Shown: positions 1 through 10,509 of the stretch, piece by piece
Layout of the letters: every line of letters begins with the position of its first letter
Position numbering within the stretch: the first letter of the stretch is position 1
Assembly: GCA_015680685.1 (NCBI GenBank)
Contig: MNCI01001818.1
Location: 10,248-74,247 of the forward strand
Reading direction: 5' to 3'
DNA from: Gnetum montanum
Lineage: Eukaryota > Streptophyta > Gnetopsida > Gnetales > Gnetaceae
DNA: 64,000 bases
Notes under the pieces: model-generated
What the model saw: only the letters and a program-made list of their open reading frames with translations
Told to the model about the DNA's origin: nothing
Databases searched by the model: none
Translations under genes and position numbers: made by a program

Positions 1-340
1 CTTTCCTTTTGACCCTTGAAGCCTTTTTATAGGGTCTAAGGTAGTTAGGTAAGTTACAACTTCCAAAAATATCCCCAAAATATCTCAAAAATATCTCACC
101 AAGCTTTTCTCCCAAGTAATTGGACTATCCAATCAGAAAATTACTTGCCCAAAAAGCTAGGAGATTACATGCCCAATAAGTTAGGTAAGATACAAAATAT
201 CTTGGGTGGTTGCAACTATCATAGAGATAAAAAAGGCTGCAATTTAGTTATAAACATTATAGTTATAAATAAAAGGGTCAATAGCCAAATATTTCCTTTT
301 TAGGATGTTACACAAATATCCCATAATTGTCCTCTCTTTT
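1..340 (-). mobile_element. Probable LTR fragment, minus strand
   Basis: On the minus strand this stretch reads like the promoter part of a retrotransposon LTR. It is AT-rich, carries short imperfect internal repeats (several versions of a 'cttacctaact/aagtaattttc' type phrase and of 'atatttttgagatatttt') and ends leftward in a clean TATA box followed by a purine-rich leader. No coding sequence is present. It does not match the other LTRs in the window, so the element family is unknown and the rest would lie left of the window. It could instead be a host promoter driving a gene to the left. Confidence 0.3.
22..32 (-). promoter_or_regulatory. TATA box, minus strand
   Basis: CTATAAAAAGG on the minus strand, an excellent plant TATA box. 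Transcription would run leftward out of the window. Whether it serves an LTR or a host gene cannot be decided here. Confidence 0.4.
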
Positions 341-1860
341 TAAATCATAAAAATATTTTATTTTTCTTTTAATGATATAGATAGTGACCATGGACTTGAG
401 GATATGTAAGTATATGTATATTTAACCGAATGCGTTTTTAATTCGTGGCGCTCCCAATGTTCCAGGGCCGATTCCACCTTTATCTCCTCCGCACTCTGCA
501 CCTTATTGTTATTGATTTATTCCTGCAGTTCGAATAATAAGCAATGGTTTCAAGAACGATGGAAAAACTAGTTCGTTTCCTCCTCTGCCCACAACCCATG
601 GAAATAGACATAGATGTGAACAGCCACCGTGAGAGTAGGTTCTGCCATAGCCAATGGTTTCATTGGAGGGTTTTCTTCTTTGCTGTTTCAAAACGCGCGG
701 CATTTCATCGAGAATTTTTTCTGTTTTGCTCTGCGTCATTGCCAGCGCCGTCGTCGTTCTTGCTGTCGTTGCTCTTGAACCGCTGCTGGGAATACTGCGC
801 CGATGACGTTGTGGAAGGCCTAAGAGAGGGTTTCAGGTTTTCTTGTCTTCAGAGAGGATCTTGCTACCGCTCTGCGCTATTCGAGTTGGTGCTCTATTTT
901 CTGCAGATTCACTACCAACGATCTCATCCTTAGATCAATCTTGTTGAGTAAAAAAATGAAGTTTGTGCAGGAAGTGTTTGGAAAAATGTATATGAATTTT
1001 AGTGACAGTTTTCTGCACTGACGGTGCCACATACCCCTGCTCATTGACCCATTGCATTCTCTGTTTCTGTGTTTTATATTTTTACACAGTGTCGTTTTGG
1101 AGGCTTTCTCTAGCTTCTAATTATTGCAAATTTTGTTTTATACTCTTATTATTTTTTTTTGGATAGCAATGGTTACAGAGAATGAGAATTTTAATGGCAA
1201 AATGCTGGGGCAACCCTTGAACAATCTTGTTTCTGCCTTGGTCTCTTATAATAATGCAGAGTACCTCTTTCAATTTGCAATATTCCACTTCTTCCTTTTT
1301 ATTGCTGAGAAAACATCTTGCTTACAGAGATAAATATCTTGCTCAACCTTGAAGTTTTAATCAATATATTCTTGAATTACACAGGAGAAATAACCTCACC
1401 CTGCACCAAACTGCTGAATTTGCAATATTCATCTGTAAACCTCAGTAGCACAACACATTGATGATTCTGTACTTATCAACATGGTTGTGTGAGCTTGCTC
1501 CAGTATTTTTTAAATATGAAAATGCCTTTTGTTCACTTATTCTCCTCTTCTAAAACTGTAAATTTAGCTATTTCTTCATAAAAGAATCTCAACTATTTAA
1601 TCTGCTTCATGAAATGGCCAAATGTGCCAACACATTGATGGACAAGTATGACCACAACATCACACTAATTTTTTTAAGGAAATAGGCAAGGAAGTCCATT
1701 GCCCTAAGCCAGAACCACAATGAGAGTTTTCCTAAAGGCATGTCATGTGGTGGAGTATTGGTCTTGGGATGACCAATGTAGCAGAAAATACCAACTAGCT
1801 CCACTATGATGAGGATAGGCCTTAAGAAGGCCCTACATGAAATAAAACAAACACATTATG
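341..1860. other. Unassigned non-repetitive sequence with CG-rich patch
   Basis: No recognisable gene. About 430-960 differs from its surroundings: it is less AT-rich and keeps many CG dinucleotides, for example around 683-700 and 745-820, whereas most of the window is strongly CG-poor. An open frame of 129 codons runs from 544 to 933 on the plus strand, but its translation (Cys-, Phe- and Leu-rich) resembles nothing I know. The patch could be a host promoter/first exon, a gene fragment or a younger insertion. Around 1155-1170 a T-rich run followed by 'ggatag' resembles an intron end, which is weak evidence. Confidence 0.3.
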
Positions 1861-2335
1861 ACCAATTCGAGTTTTTAAGAGGTTAGGAAAACATCCTAGC
1901 CAAAGGTGAAATTAGCTTTTGTAAAAAGCTCTAACATGTTTATCTAAATTAGCTTAGAAATTCCACAAAAAAAGAATTATCACAAAATTTCAAAGTAAAA
2001 GCATTATAACCTATTAGAGTTAGTTAGAAAATTTACACAAAAAATGTAGTTGAAAGTGAAATTAGCCTTTGTAAAAGGCTCTAAGGTGTTTTTCTAAATC
2101 AGTCTAAGTAATTCCATAAGAAAAATGTATTACAACCTTGCATAAAATTACATCATGAAAAATTGGAATTTCTTACAAATTTAGGAAAAACATCTTGAGT
2201 CAAAGGTGAAATTAGCCTCTATAGAAAGCTCTTAGATGTTTATTTGATTAGCTTGAGAAATTCCATAAAAGTAGTATTACCATATTTTATAGCCTTCATA
2301 GCCAAAATTTCATAGCCCAAAACAATGTCTTAGTC
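1860..2335. repeat. Three tandem copies of a 150-bp unit
   Basis: A phrase close to 'ggtgaaattagcctttgt' followed by 'aaaagctctaagatgttt' and 'agaaattccataaaa' occurs three times, with its GTGAA at 1906, 2056 and 2206, exactly 150 bp apart. Copies have diverged by many substitutions but keep register. No ORF is shared between units, so this is a non-coding tandem repeat, perhaps part of an LTR or untranslated region. Confidence 0.7.
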
Positions 2336-4400
2336 TAAATTATGCATGAATTTAGAAAAATCATCTAGCTTATGCCTAATTTGAAAAAAACAAGCATAAG
2401 ATTAGAATAAACATCTAAATTATCCAAAGCATGCATAAATTTCAAAAAATCATCTAAGTTGTTCACAAATTTAGAAAAAGAATAATAAAATTAGAAAAAG
2501 CTATGTAACCATTATAAAAGCTTATTTAAAATATAAAAATATTTTAATTTTCTTAAAAAATAGAATTAATCATTAGTTTTGCATATCAACCACTTCTATG
2601 TACTATAATTGTGATTTTTTCTTTTACCTTGATTCACACAACAATAGCTAAAAAATTCATAAAAAATTTTGTTTGAGCCCCAAATGGAGTGATTCCACCA
2701 CCATTTGAAAACTTAAATCAAGCCTTATGCACCCATGCTTAGAAAAGGTCTAGAACCTTTGTTGTTTATGCAAGAAAAATTTGTCAATTTGGACAATAAT
2801 CTAAAAATGAAAAAAAAACATCCTTACTACACATGATTAGTAAAAAATTCATAGAAAATTTGTTTTAAGTCCAATTAGAGTGATTCCAACTCCATTGAAA
2901 AGATAAAGACAAAGACTATGTATCCTAGGATGAAAGAAAGCCAAAAACGTTTCCATTTCCTTAGAAACAATTCACAAAATTATATAAAATTGCAAAAGTG
3001 GCACAAACAACCTAATTGCACACTGTTAGGAATAGAGCCATAACTTCTTCATTTCAAAGTCAAATTAAACAATACAAAAATCATCAAAAATATTTAAAAA
3101 ATAGCTAAAAATAAATAACCTTTAAATTTGAAAATATACAATCGTTCTACCAAGAAATTATACACAACTTGATTTTCCTTTTCATAGTAAAATTTCAAAA
3201 TTCTCAAAATCTAAATTTCATATAGCCATTAAAATAGTTGAAGTAGACAAAACCATTGAAACCCATTAAAATTTACACCAAAATAATGAGGTAGGATTTT
3301 TTTAAAACTTAATTTTAATGAATCTTGAGGCCTAGATCTGAAAAAATGGCCATAGCTCAAAAGTTTTGAAAAAAAAGCATGAAACATCAAGTTCTATTTT
3401 TAAAATCAAATATGCAAAAGCTAAAGTGATGAAACAACTATAGATCTACATGGATGTAGCCAAAATAGGACATGTGATTTTATCAAAATTAGATCTTAAA
3501 CTCTATACCAAAGTAATTCTAAAGAAAAAAACTAACACATAGGAAGCAAAAAAAGTAGAAAAACCATAAGAAACAAAGGCAAAAATATGTAGAATTACCT
3601 ACCTTGGAGCAACACCATAAGAAGATTGGATGGATATAGGCCTGGGAACTTCTTCTAAATCATGAGCATGTTCATCCATCCTTTGTATCATGGAATTTTT
3701 ACTCTTTCCCCCTCATTGCTTGGGTGTCATGGTAGGCTCAATGTTGAGGATGATGAAGATTAAGAGAAGATAGGAGTTCTATGTTGGCTGCAAGGGAGAT
3801 GGGAGGCTTCCATGTTAGAAATAAATTATGGTTGCCACAAAAATCTCTACCAAAGCACTCCTCTAATGTGCTATTGCTGTAGAATGACAGTTATGATCAA
3901 AAATTACAAAATTTGAAATATAAAACCCATCTAAAAAGTAAACCAAACCCCAACTTCCAATTCCGTGCACCATACCTACAAGTGCACTAAAGTAAAGGGG
4001 GGGGGGGGAGTCTAGTTCACATTCGTTTTGGATGGGAAAAAACTTCCCTTTTCAAAATGTTATATTTTTGCATTTTGGGGTCCACCCTACGCCTTCTTTT
4101 TTGACCAAAACTTGCATCAATGCTAAAATTTTTACTAATTTTGACACTTAAAACATTATGGAAACCTTAACCCCATGCATCCATTTTGGGAATACCATGC
4201 ACAACATTGGAACAATGCCTATTATTTTACAAATTCATTAGAATTACAAATATTTTTCTATTTTTGGTAATCCAAACCTAGCTTTTTCAACATTGGGTTT
4301 CCAAATGTGTGTAAAACATGATCAAGGATGCTGAGGTAGTAGTGCCCAAGTTAGAAGAATGAGGGTAAAACTCAATCGTGTCTCCCAACACTCATCTAGC
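2336..4400. other. AT-rich stretch without recognisable genes
   Basis: No ORF of note, no protein similarity on either strand. It contains short diffuse repeats such as 'aaatcatctaagtt' near 2360-2470 and a G12 run at 3997-4008. The stretch 3600-3860 is slightly less AT-rich but gives only short open frames. It may be untranslated or LTR sequence of the Tat fragment to the right; nothing proves it. Confidence 0.4.
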
Positions 4401-7200
4401 ATCATTTGAACCTGAAAGTGGGCCCTACATGACCTAGAACCCCTCCAAGCATCTCTGATAGCCTTGGAATCCCACTAGACCTAGTCAAAATTGGTTAAAA
4501 TCTAGGATTTGATGTTTTCCACATTGGGGGAGGCTTCTTCCCCATCAAGCCTCTCATCCTTAGTGTGGATAGATGTGAGGAAGATAAAAATGACCTAAAT
4601 TGATGACCTAGTGACCATTTCTAGATGCTTGATGACCCCTAGACCTTGCCAGAATCATTTAGGAGTTTCAAAAATGGTCAAAAATGGTACAAAATTATCA
4701 TCCCACTCTCATCCACACTGGGGCCACCATGTCTAGTGTGGATGAAAGGGGAAAATTTCATGAGGCACTTAAAGGCCTACAAAATATCAAATCTTGACAC
4801 CCAACATTGATCATCAACATCAACAGCCCTGGAGATTGACATGCAATGTTGATCGGCTATCGATTTGGCCTATATTAGACTTTTTTTTATTGACGGTGAC
4901 CTATTCCATGCTAAGCCTTCTACCTTGAGTTTGAAATAAAAGGAGGGAAGCCTCAAAATCCTCTCAAAACCTCCAAAATGACTACATCTTGAACCTAGAC
5001 ACTGATGGCCAATGCCAACAACCCTATGAGCAGTCATGCATAGTCAGATCAACCAAAAATGATCAAAAAAGGTTTTCCCCAATTTTCCATGCTAATCATG
5101 GAAATGGAGGATATGGAGAAGCCGAAAAAATGCCTTATGACCTTTGAAAAAATCAAATTTTAACATCAAGTTCTAGCAATTAATGTTAGTAGCCTTAGAA
5201 TACTACATGAATGAATAAATGTAATAAACAAGGGCCAAAAAACTTTTACAAAAATTTTCACACTTAGCATGGAAGCCCTAGTATGCAAAAATGGGATGGG
5301 GATGGGGGATGGGGAAGCCCAAAAACCACTCATCAACCTTCAAAATGGTAAAGTTTTGATACCAAGCATTGACCATCATCACTAGCAACCTCAAGGACCA
5401 ACATGCATGATCAAAAATGATGCAAAAGGATAAAAATATATTTCCCCCACTTTTTCCACATTGGACATACTATCCCAATTTTGGAAAAAAATGGGGAAGC
5501 TCAAAAAGCACTTGGAAAACCAATAAACTAACCAATTACTCAAAACCCTAGTCTTTGACCCTGGTAATCTCGAAGGCTAGCATGCATGGTTGATTAAAGT
5601 CAAAACTGAACTACATTTAATTTTTATGGTGTATCCATGTTGGGAATACACCCCTCCATGTTTCTAAGCATGGAAATTAAGTGGTATACCCATTTGGGAT
5701 CCAAAACTACCTTAGAAAAACATTAGTTGAACTTGCATGTGCTCTAAAGCCCTGTTGACATAATTTGGAGATTTCAAACTTCAAGAAAATTATGTTAGAA
5801 GGTCCAAAATTGATCCCCCAAAATTTTCCTCACTAATAATCATATTTATATCATGGAAAAATGGGGGAAGTAGAAAAAACACTTAGAAATATCCAAGATG
5901 GCCAAAAACTTAACACCAAATGCTAGTCCTTGATGCTGGTAGGCCTAGAGACAAACATGCATAGTCGATTGAGGTTAAAATTATCATAGATCTGAGTTGC
6001 ATGATTCCTCCACACTAAGGTTCTATTTTTCCACACTAAGGATGGTATCTTTAGCATGGAGACTCAAGGAAAATTTTTTTGGGACTCCTAATCACCTAAG
6101 AATGACATTAAATAACCTTTCATGCACTCTAAAACCCTAGCAGCAGCAATTGGGGCCTTTAAATTTTAGAAAGCTAATCCCATATGGTCAAAACATGGTT
6201 TGCCTTTATTTCCAATGCTGATCTATACATCCCTAGCATGGGAAAAATGAGAAAGCCAAAAATCCACTTAAGGATGCCCAAAATTCCTAAATTTTGACAT
6301 GGATCCATAGCCCTTGACCTTGGCAACTCTGGAAGGTAACATGCATGCCCAATTGTGACTTTAATTGGCCTAGATCTAGGATTATTACTTCTTTGACACT
6401 TAAGTAACTTCCCCAACATGGAAAAAAGGGTGGAAAGGTACTTTTCCACTTTTGGAGGCATGATGGCACTCTCAAAAGCTAAAGATCTATGCCAAAGATG
6501 CCAAGGTCTCCATAGCCTCAAGATTTTACTTGTCTGACCACATTTCAACCTTCAAAACACATTTACCCCATTATTCCATGTTGGAGTGACTCCCCTAGCA
6601 TGGAAAGAGAGCGGGGGGGGGGGGGGGGGGGGGGAGAGAGAGAGAGAGAGAGAGAGAAGAGACTATAAGTACCCTTAAAATAACCTTCAAACATGCTTGA
6701 AATTAGACAAGAACTTGCAAAATTGAAGTCTACAATCCTAGGGGCCTAGAAACCTAGTCAAAGTACTTCTAAATCACTCTAAATTTATAAAATAGGTGTC
6801 CCCATATTTTTCCATGCTAATGAAACTATGCCTAGCATGGATGAAATGGGGAACCCATTTTGACACTTATTGATACTCAAAGTTACCTCAGATTTCCTCA
6901 AAATGAAGTTAGGAGATGCACAAGTTTCAAATATGGGCCTTGACTACTTGTTTAACCATGTTTGATCTCCTTTTTTCTTTGATATTGGTTTTCCATGATA
7001 AAAACCCTCTTTTCCACAAGGGGGAAAGACTTTAGAACCTGCTTTTTGACCTTTATAGACCTCTAGATTGCCCAATTTTGATAGATCTAACCATACACAA
7101 CCTTGGGAAGGTCTAGAAACCTTAATTTTGAACCTTTGAGTATCCCAATACCTATTTTCCTTAGTCTTCATACTAAGGGTCCCTGTTTCCACATTGACCC
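4400..7200. repeat. Degenerate tandem array, about 187-bp units
   Basis: Two landmark phrases recur at a regular distance. 'CATGCA' or a near match lies at 4840, 5035, 5206, 5402, 5581, 5733, 5956, 6121 and 6340, a mean spacing of 187 bp. 'CTAGCATGGA' or a near match lies at about 5093, 5266, 5665, 5853, 6050, 6232, 6593 and 6830, again near 180-195 bp or twice that. Between them are recurring phrases like 'aatggggaagcc', 'caaaaa.cactta' and 'ccttgacnctggnaac'. I estimate 13-15 units. The array is non-coding. Tat/Ogre-type retrotransposons are known to carry tandem repeats in untranslated regions, and the Tat-1 pol fragment follows, so it may belong to that element. Confidence 0.65.
6613..6657. 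repeat. G22 run followed by (AG)n microsatellite
   Basis: An uninterrupted run of 22 G (6613-6634) continues into about eleven AG dinucleotides. It interrupts the 187-bp array and is probably a recent slippage product. The G run may be a sequencing or assembly weak point and its true length is uncertain. Confidence 0.9.
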
Positions 7201-8149
7201 CAATGTGGAAACCTCAAAACACTTAAGTTTTTGGTCCAAATAGCCCAAAAACAACCTTGATTGATGCCTAAACTCACCTAATAGCCTTGTAGCATTAAAA
7301 AATGGCCCAATAATGCCTAAAACTATTAGAAACTTAACCATCATTCACCTATATTGATCAAATTTTATCATAAATAGCCTAATTTGCTTGATGTTCTGAC
7401 TTATTTTTAGACTTATGTTACCTTATTAACCTTGTTAACCTTTTATGGCCTTAAAGAACCTTATATGTTCATTTTTTGTCTTATTATACCACTATTTACC
7501 TTATTTTGGGCTTTAAATGGTATTTAATAGTGGATTTTGACCTTCCTTGACCACCATTTGACACCATATGACCATGGTCCTCTAAGGTCTTAAACTAGCA
7601 TCATGGCCCACTAAGGCCTAAAACTGGAAAAATTGTGGCCTTTATTGACCATTTGTAGCCTTACTTGTTATGCTTCCCCTTCCTTGACATTTATGTGATA
7701 TTTGTTTGCCTTTATTGTAGTTTACTGAATTAACCTTATCTCACTAATGAAATCGGATGGCCTTGATTGCATTAGATTTGCATGTGTTTTATGGCATTTT
7801 AAAATTACTTATTTACTTTTACATAGATGCCATTTAATGTGCTTTTTGTTAACATGAAAGATCAAAGTATGAGTACCTAGGAGCAAATCCTTTTGCCTTT
7901 GTGTCTACATGGACCTCATTGTGATATTAAATAGTGTATTAACCTTGATTGCCTAGATCTTGAGCTTCTGAGTCTTTTAGACCACATAGCCTCAATAGAG
8001 AAACCTTTAGAATGGCTTGAAAACCTAGTTAAAATGCTTGACTTAGAAGCAAGAGACATAACCAAGGATTCTCTAGTTGAGGTTCCTATCGCAGCACATA
8101 GTGGTAAGGACAAAACCCTTAAACTAAATTTCTCACTAGAGCCTCAATA

Positions 8150-9294
8150 TGCCCAAGACATCGCTAATGTATTATAGAGAAACATTAAAGTATTTTCCAT
8201 GCTATATGAATATATGCTAGGCCTAGATCCATGTCTAGTCCATTACAACATCATATTGGATCCTAGAATTAGACTAGTTATGCAAAAAGTGCACAAGAGT
8301 AGATGTAATTTGTCTTTGGCAATTCACAATGAAATCTCAAAGCTCTACCAAGTAGGCTTCATTAGGGCTATCAAGTATGCAGAATGGGTATCCTACATAG
8401 TTTTAGTCCCTAAGAAAAATGGGAGTATCTATATTTCCATTAATTTTTGATACCTAAATAAAGAGACTATCAAGGATGACTTCCCTTTTTCTAGTATTGA
8501 TCAACTTATCAATACTATAGCTAGACATGCCTTACTATTCTTTATGGATGGATTCTTGGGATATAACCAAATGAGGATCAAGCTAGAGAACCAACTTAGC
8601 ATGACCTTTATGATTCAATGGAGGACTTTTTGTTATAACATGATGCCCTTTGGCCTTAAGAACACTAGAGCAACATACTAGAGAGCCATGACCTATATAT
8701 TTAGTGATTACATGATAGTTTTACTCAATGATTATGTAGATGACATAGCTATGAAGTCTAAGATAGATGATGACCATGCTAATGACCTATATCTTGTGCT
8801 TAAACAATGCCTCAAATATGAGCTTAGGCTCAATCCTAAGAGGTGTGTTTTCTATGTTAAGACCGGTAAGATGATTGGCTTTGTAGTCTCTGAAGCAGGG
8901 ATATGCATCGATCCTAATAAGGTTAAGGCCATATCCAAATTAGTAACACCTACAAATGTTAAAGAAATTTAGGGATTACAAGGTAGATTACAATTTATTT
9001 GTAGGCTTATTGCTAGGCTTACGGATAAGTTATAGTCCATGCACCACTTGCTTAAGAAAGGAGTTCACTATGAATGGATGACTTAATGCTAGGAGGCCTT
9101 TGAAAACCTTAAGAAAGAGTTGATATAACTATCGACAATGTATCATCTGGAAGAGGGTAAGCCATTTTGAATTTATCTCACTATCTTTAATACATCCATT
9201 ACCTCTCTACTCTATTAGAAATATGATAATGGAGTAGAAATTCCTGTATACAACCTTAGCCATGCATTAGTTTCCCACAAGACCTAACATGGGG
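8150..9294 (+). pseudogene. Tat-1 reverse transcriptase and truncated RNase H
   Basis: Remnant of the polymerase that copies element RNA into DNA. The N-terminal part (8199-8450) reads 'GLDPCLVHYNI', then 'EWVSYIVLVPKKNG', the classic entry to the gypsy RT palm. The catalytic YVDD motif is intact at 8733-8744 and is followed by 'AMKSK' and 'LRLNPKRCVFYVKTGKMIGF', the usual RT/connection order. In-frame stops (for example after 'SINF' near 8450 and after 'VKEI' near 8972) kill the gene. RNase H begins around 9100 and breaks off near 9294 at 'HALVSHKT', where a deletion joins it straight to the second RNase H. Family identity is sure; function is lost. Confidence 0.85.
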
Positions 9295-9558
9295 CAATCA
9301 TGAACTTTGACGGAGCTTCATCCACCCATGGAGCCAATGCTGCTACCATCATAACATTCCCATATGGTGAGATCCAAAATTTTACCTATAATTTTGGATT
9401 CCCATCTACCAATAATGTAGCAAAATATGAGGGTTTGATTAGAGGGATAATGGTAGCTTGTGACATAGGCATTAGATGCCTAGAAATCAAAGGTGATTCA
9501 CAACTTGTGGTTAATCAAGTCATTGAAGTCTATGCATGCAAAGCTAAGCACTCTAGAG
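9295..9558 (+). pseudogene. Tat-1 second (archaeal-type) RNase H
   Basis: Plus-strand open frame starting 'MNFDGASSTHGANAATII', then 'TNNVAKYEGLI' and 'IKGDSQLVVNQV', the hallmark order of the additional RNase H found in Tat/Ogre retrotransposons: D in FDGAS, E in AKYE, D in GDSQ. All three acidic residues can be seen, so this domain is unusually well preserved. It ends at 'CKAKH' where the insertion or recombination junction begins. Codons after about 9560 in the same frame are LTR sequence, not protein. Confidence 0.85.
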
Positions 9559-9689
9559 AGCATGACCATATTTCCTTTTTGCCCAATTGTTTTTTTCTAT
9601 GCTGCACACCAATTGTACACATCATTCAATCAAAAGCCACATCCCCCAATCTTGGGGTGGTGCACTTCTTTACTGGCACTCTCATTTCA

Positions 9690-10000
9690 TTTCATTTCTA
9701 TAGTATTTTAAATTGTTAGTGTATATATTTCTTTCTATTATCATATATACACACATTGATATTCTCTTGATGTTATGCATATTGTATTCCCACTTATTCC
9801 AAATCCTACATGTGATGCTCTAAGATTATTATTTGCACATGGTCATTTTAACACCACATAAGTCCATGTCTGATTAACAAGACCATTCATGGAACCCCAT
9901 TTCCACTTTCTCTAGCATTTCCCTCCCATAGACTCAAGGTTAGGCTATGCACCTGATAACTTCTCAGTGTTCTAGCCACTGACATTTTCAGACCCTATAA
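9690..10000 (+). repeat. Tat-2 5' LTR, 3' part only
   Basis: From about 9857 ('agtccatgtctgattaacaa', then 'gaccattca') to about 10000 this follows the Tat-5 LTR end closely, including the phrase 'tctagccactgacatttt' against 'tctagctgccgacatttt'. The Tat-5 LTR is about 1.5 kb, so most of the Tat-2 LTR (U3) is missing and the left boundary near 9560 is a truncation or recombination junction. Confidence 0.6.
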
Positions 10001-10004
10001 TCCT

Positions 10005-10021
10005 TGGTACTAGAAGGAGGG
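10005..10021 (+). other. Tat-2 primer-binding site
   Basis: TGGTACTAGAAGGAGGG just after the LTR end. The same site is TGGTGCTAGAAGGAGGG in Tat-5 (63148), TAGTGCTAAAAGCAGGA in the LTR at 27217 and TAGCACTAGAAGGAGGG on the minus strand at 29447. It starts with TGG, the complement of a tRNA 3' CCA. The primer tRNA is not firmly assigned. Confidence 0.75.
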
Positions 10022-10509
10022 CTTGAACCTCTATGTCCCTTCAATGTGTCATGGGTAGTCCCACGTGCCTTCTGTACCTCCTTGCTAACATAAACATAAC
10101 ATCACTATGGACTTGCTACAGTAGTAGCTAGATCATAGGCTAGTGCAAGGGTTGTTTACATTTCAGTGGGTATTTTTGGGTTCAAGTTGATGGTTCCCCT
10201 GGAACCCCATAGGATAAAGAGCCCAAAATGGTGTATTGTGTTAAACTCTGTGTTTCGTGCAACATAATAGGATAAAGAGCCCAAAATGATCTATTGTGTT
10301 AAACTTTGTGTTCTGTGCAATGTAACACATGTAGTGTAACACATATAGCATAGCAAGTGTAGTGTAAAAACTTTATCAGAATGATAGTTCCATCTAGTGT
10401 AGTGAGCGGAGTAGCATAAACCACTACTTTTTTAACATTTCCAAACTTTGTCATTTGTAGTCCACTTTTTGTGTAGCTTACCTACTTCATCCTTTTTGAC
10501 ACAGCAAAA

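Larger units (their letters stand above)
7540..9560 (+). mobile_element. Tat-1: Tat-type Ty3/gypsy pol fragment
   Basis: A truncated retrotransposon holding only the RT to second RNase H part of pol. The lead-in (7790-8160) is alignable by eye to the sequence before RT in Tat-2 (14810-15200) and Tat-3 (30600-30910). Two remnants of the 'CCTTAAACTAGCA' minisatellite found in Tat-2 occur at about 7590-7645. There is no gag, protease, integrase or LTR. At about 9560 the sequence switches abruptly to LTR-like DNA belonging to Tat-2, so Tat-2 probably inserted here or recombined with it. Confidence 0.8.

Noticed and set aside
544-933. 129-codon plus-strand frame as a host protein
   Set aside because: No recognisable domain and unusual composition; kept only as a CG-rich patch of unknown nature.
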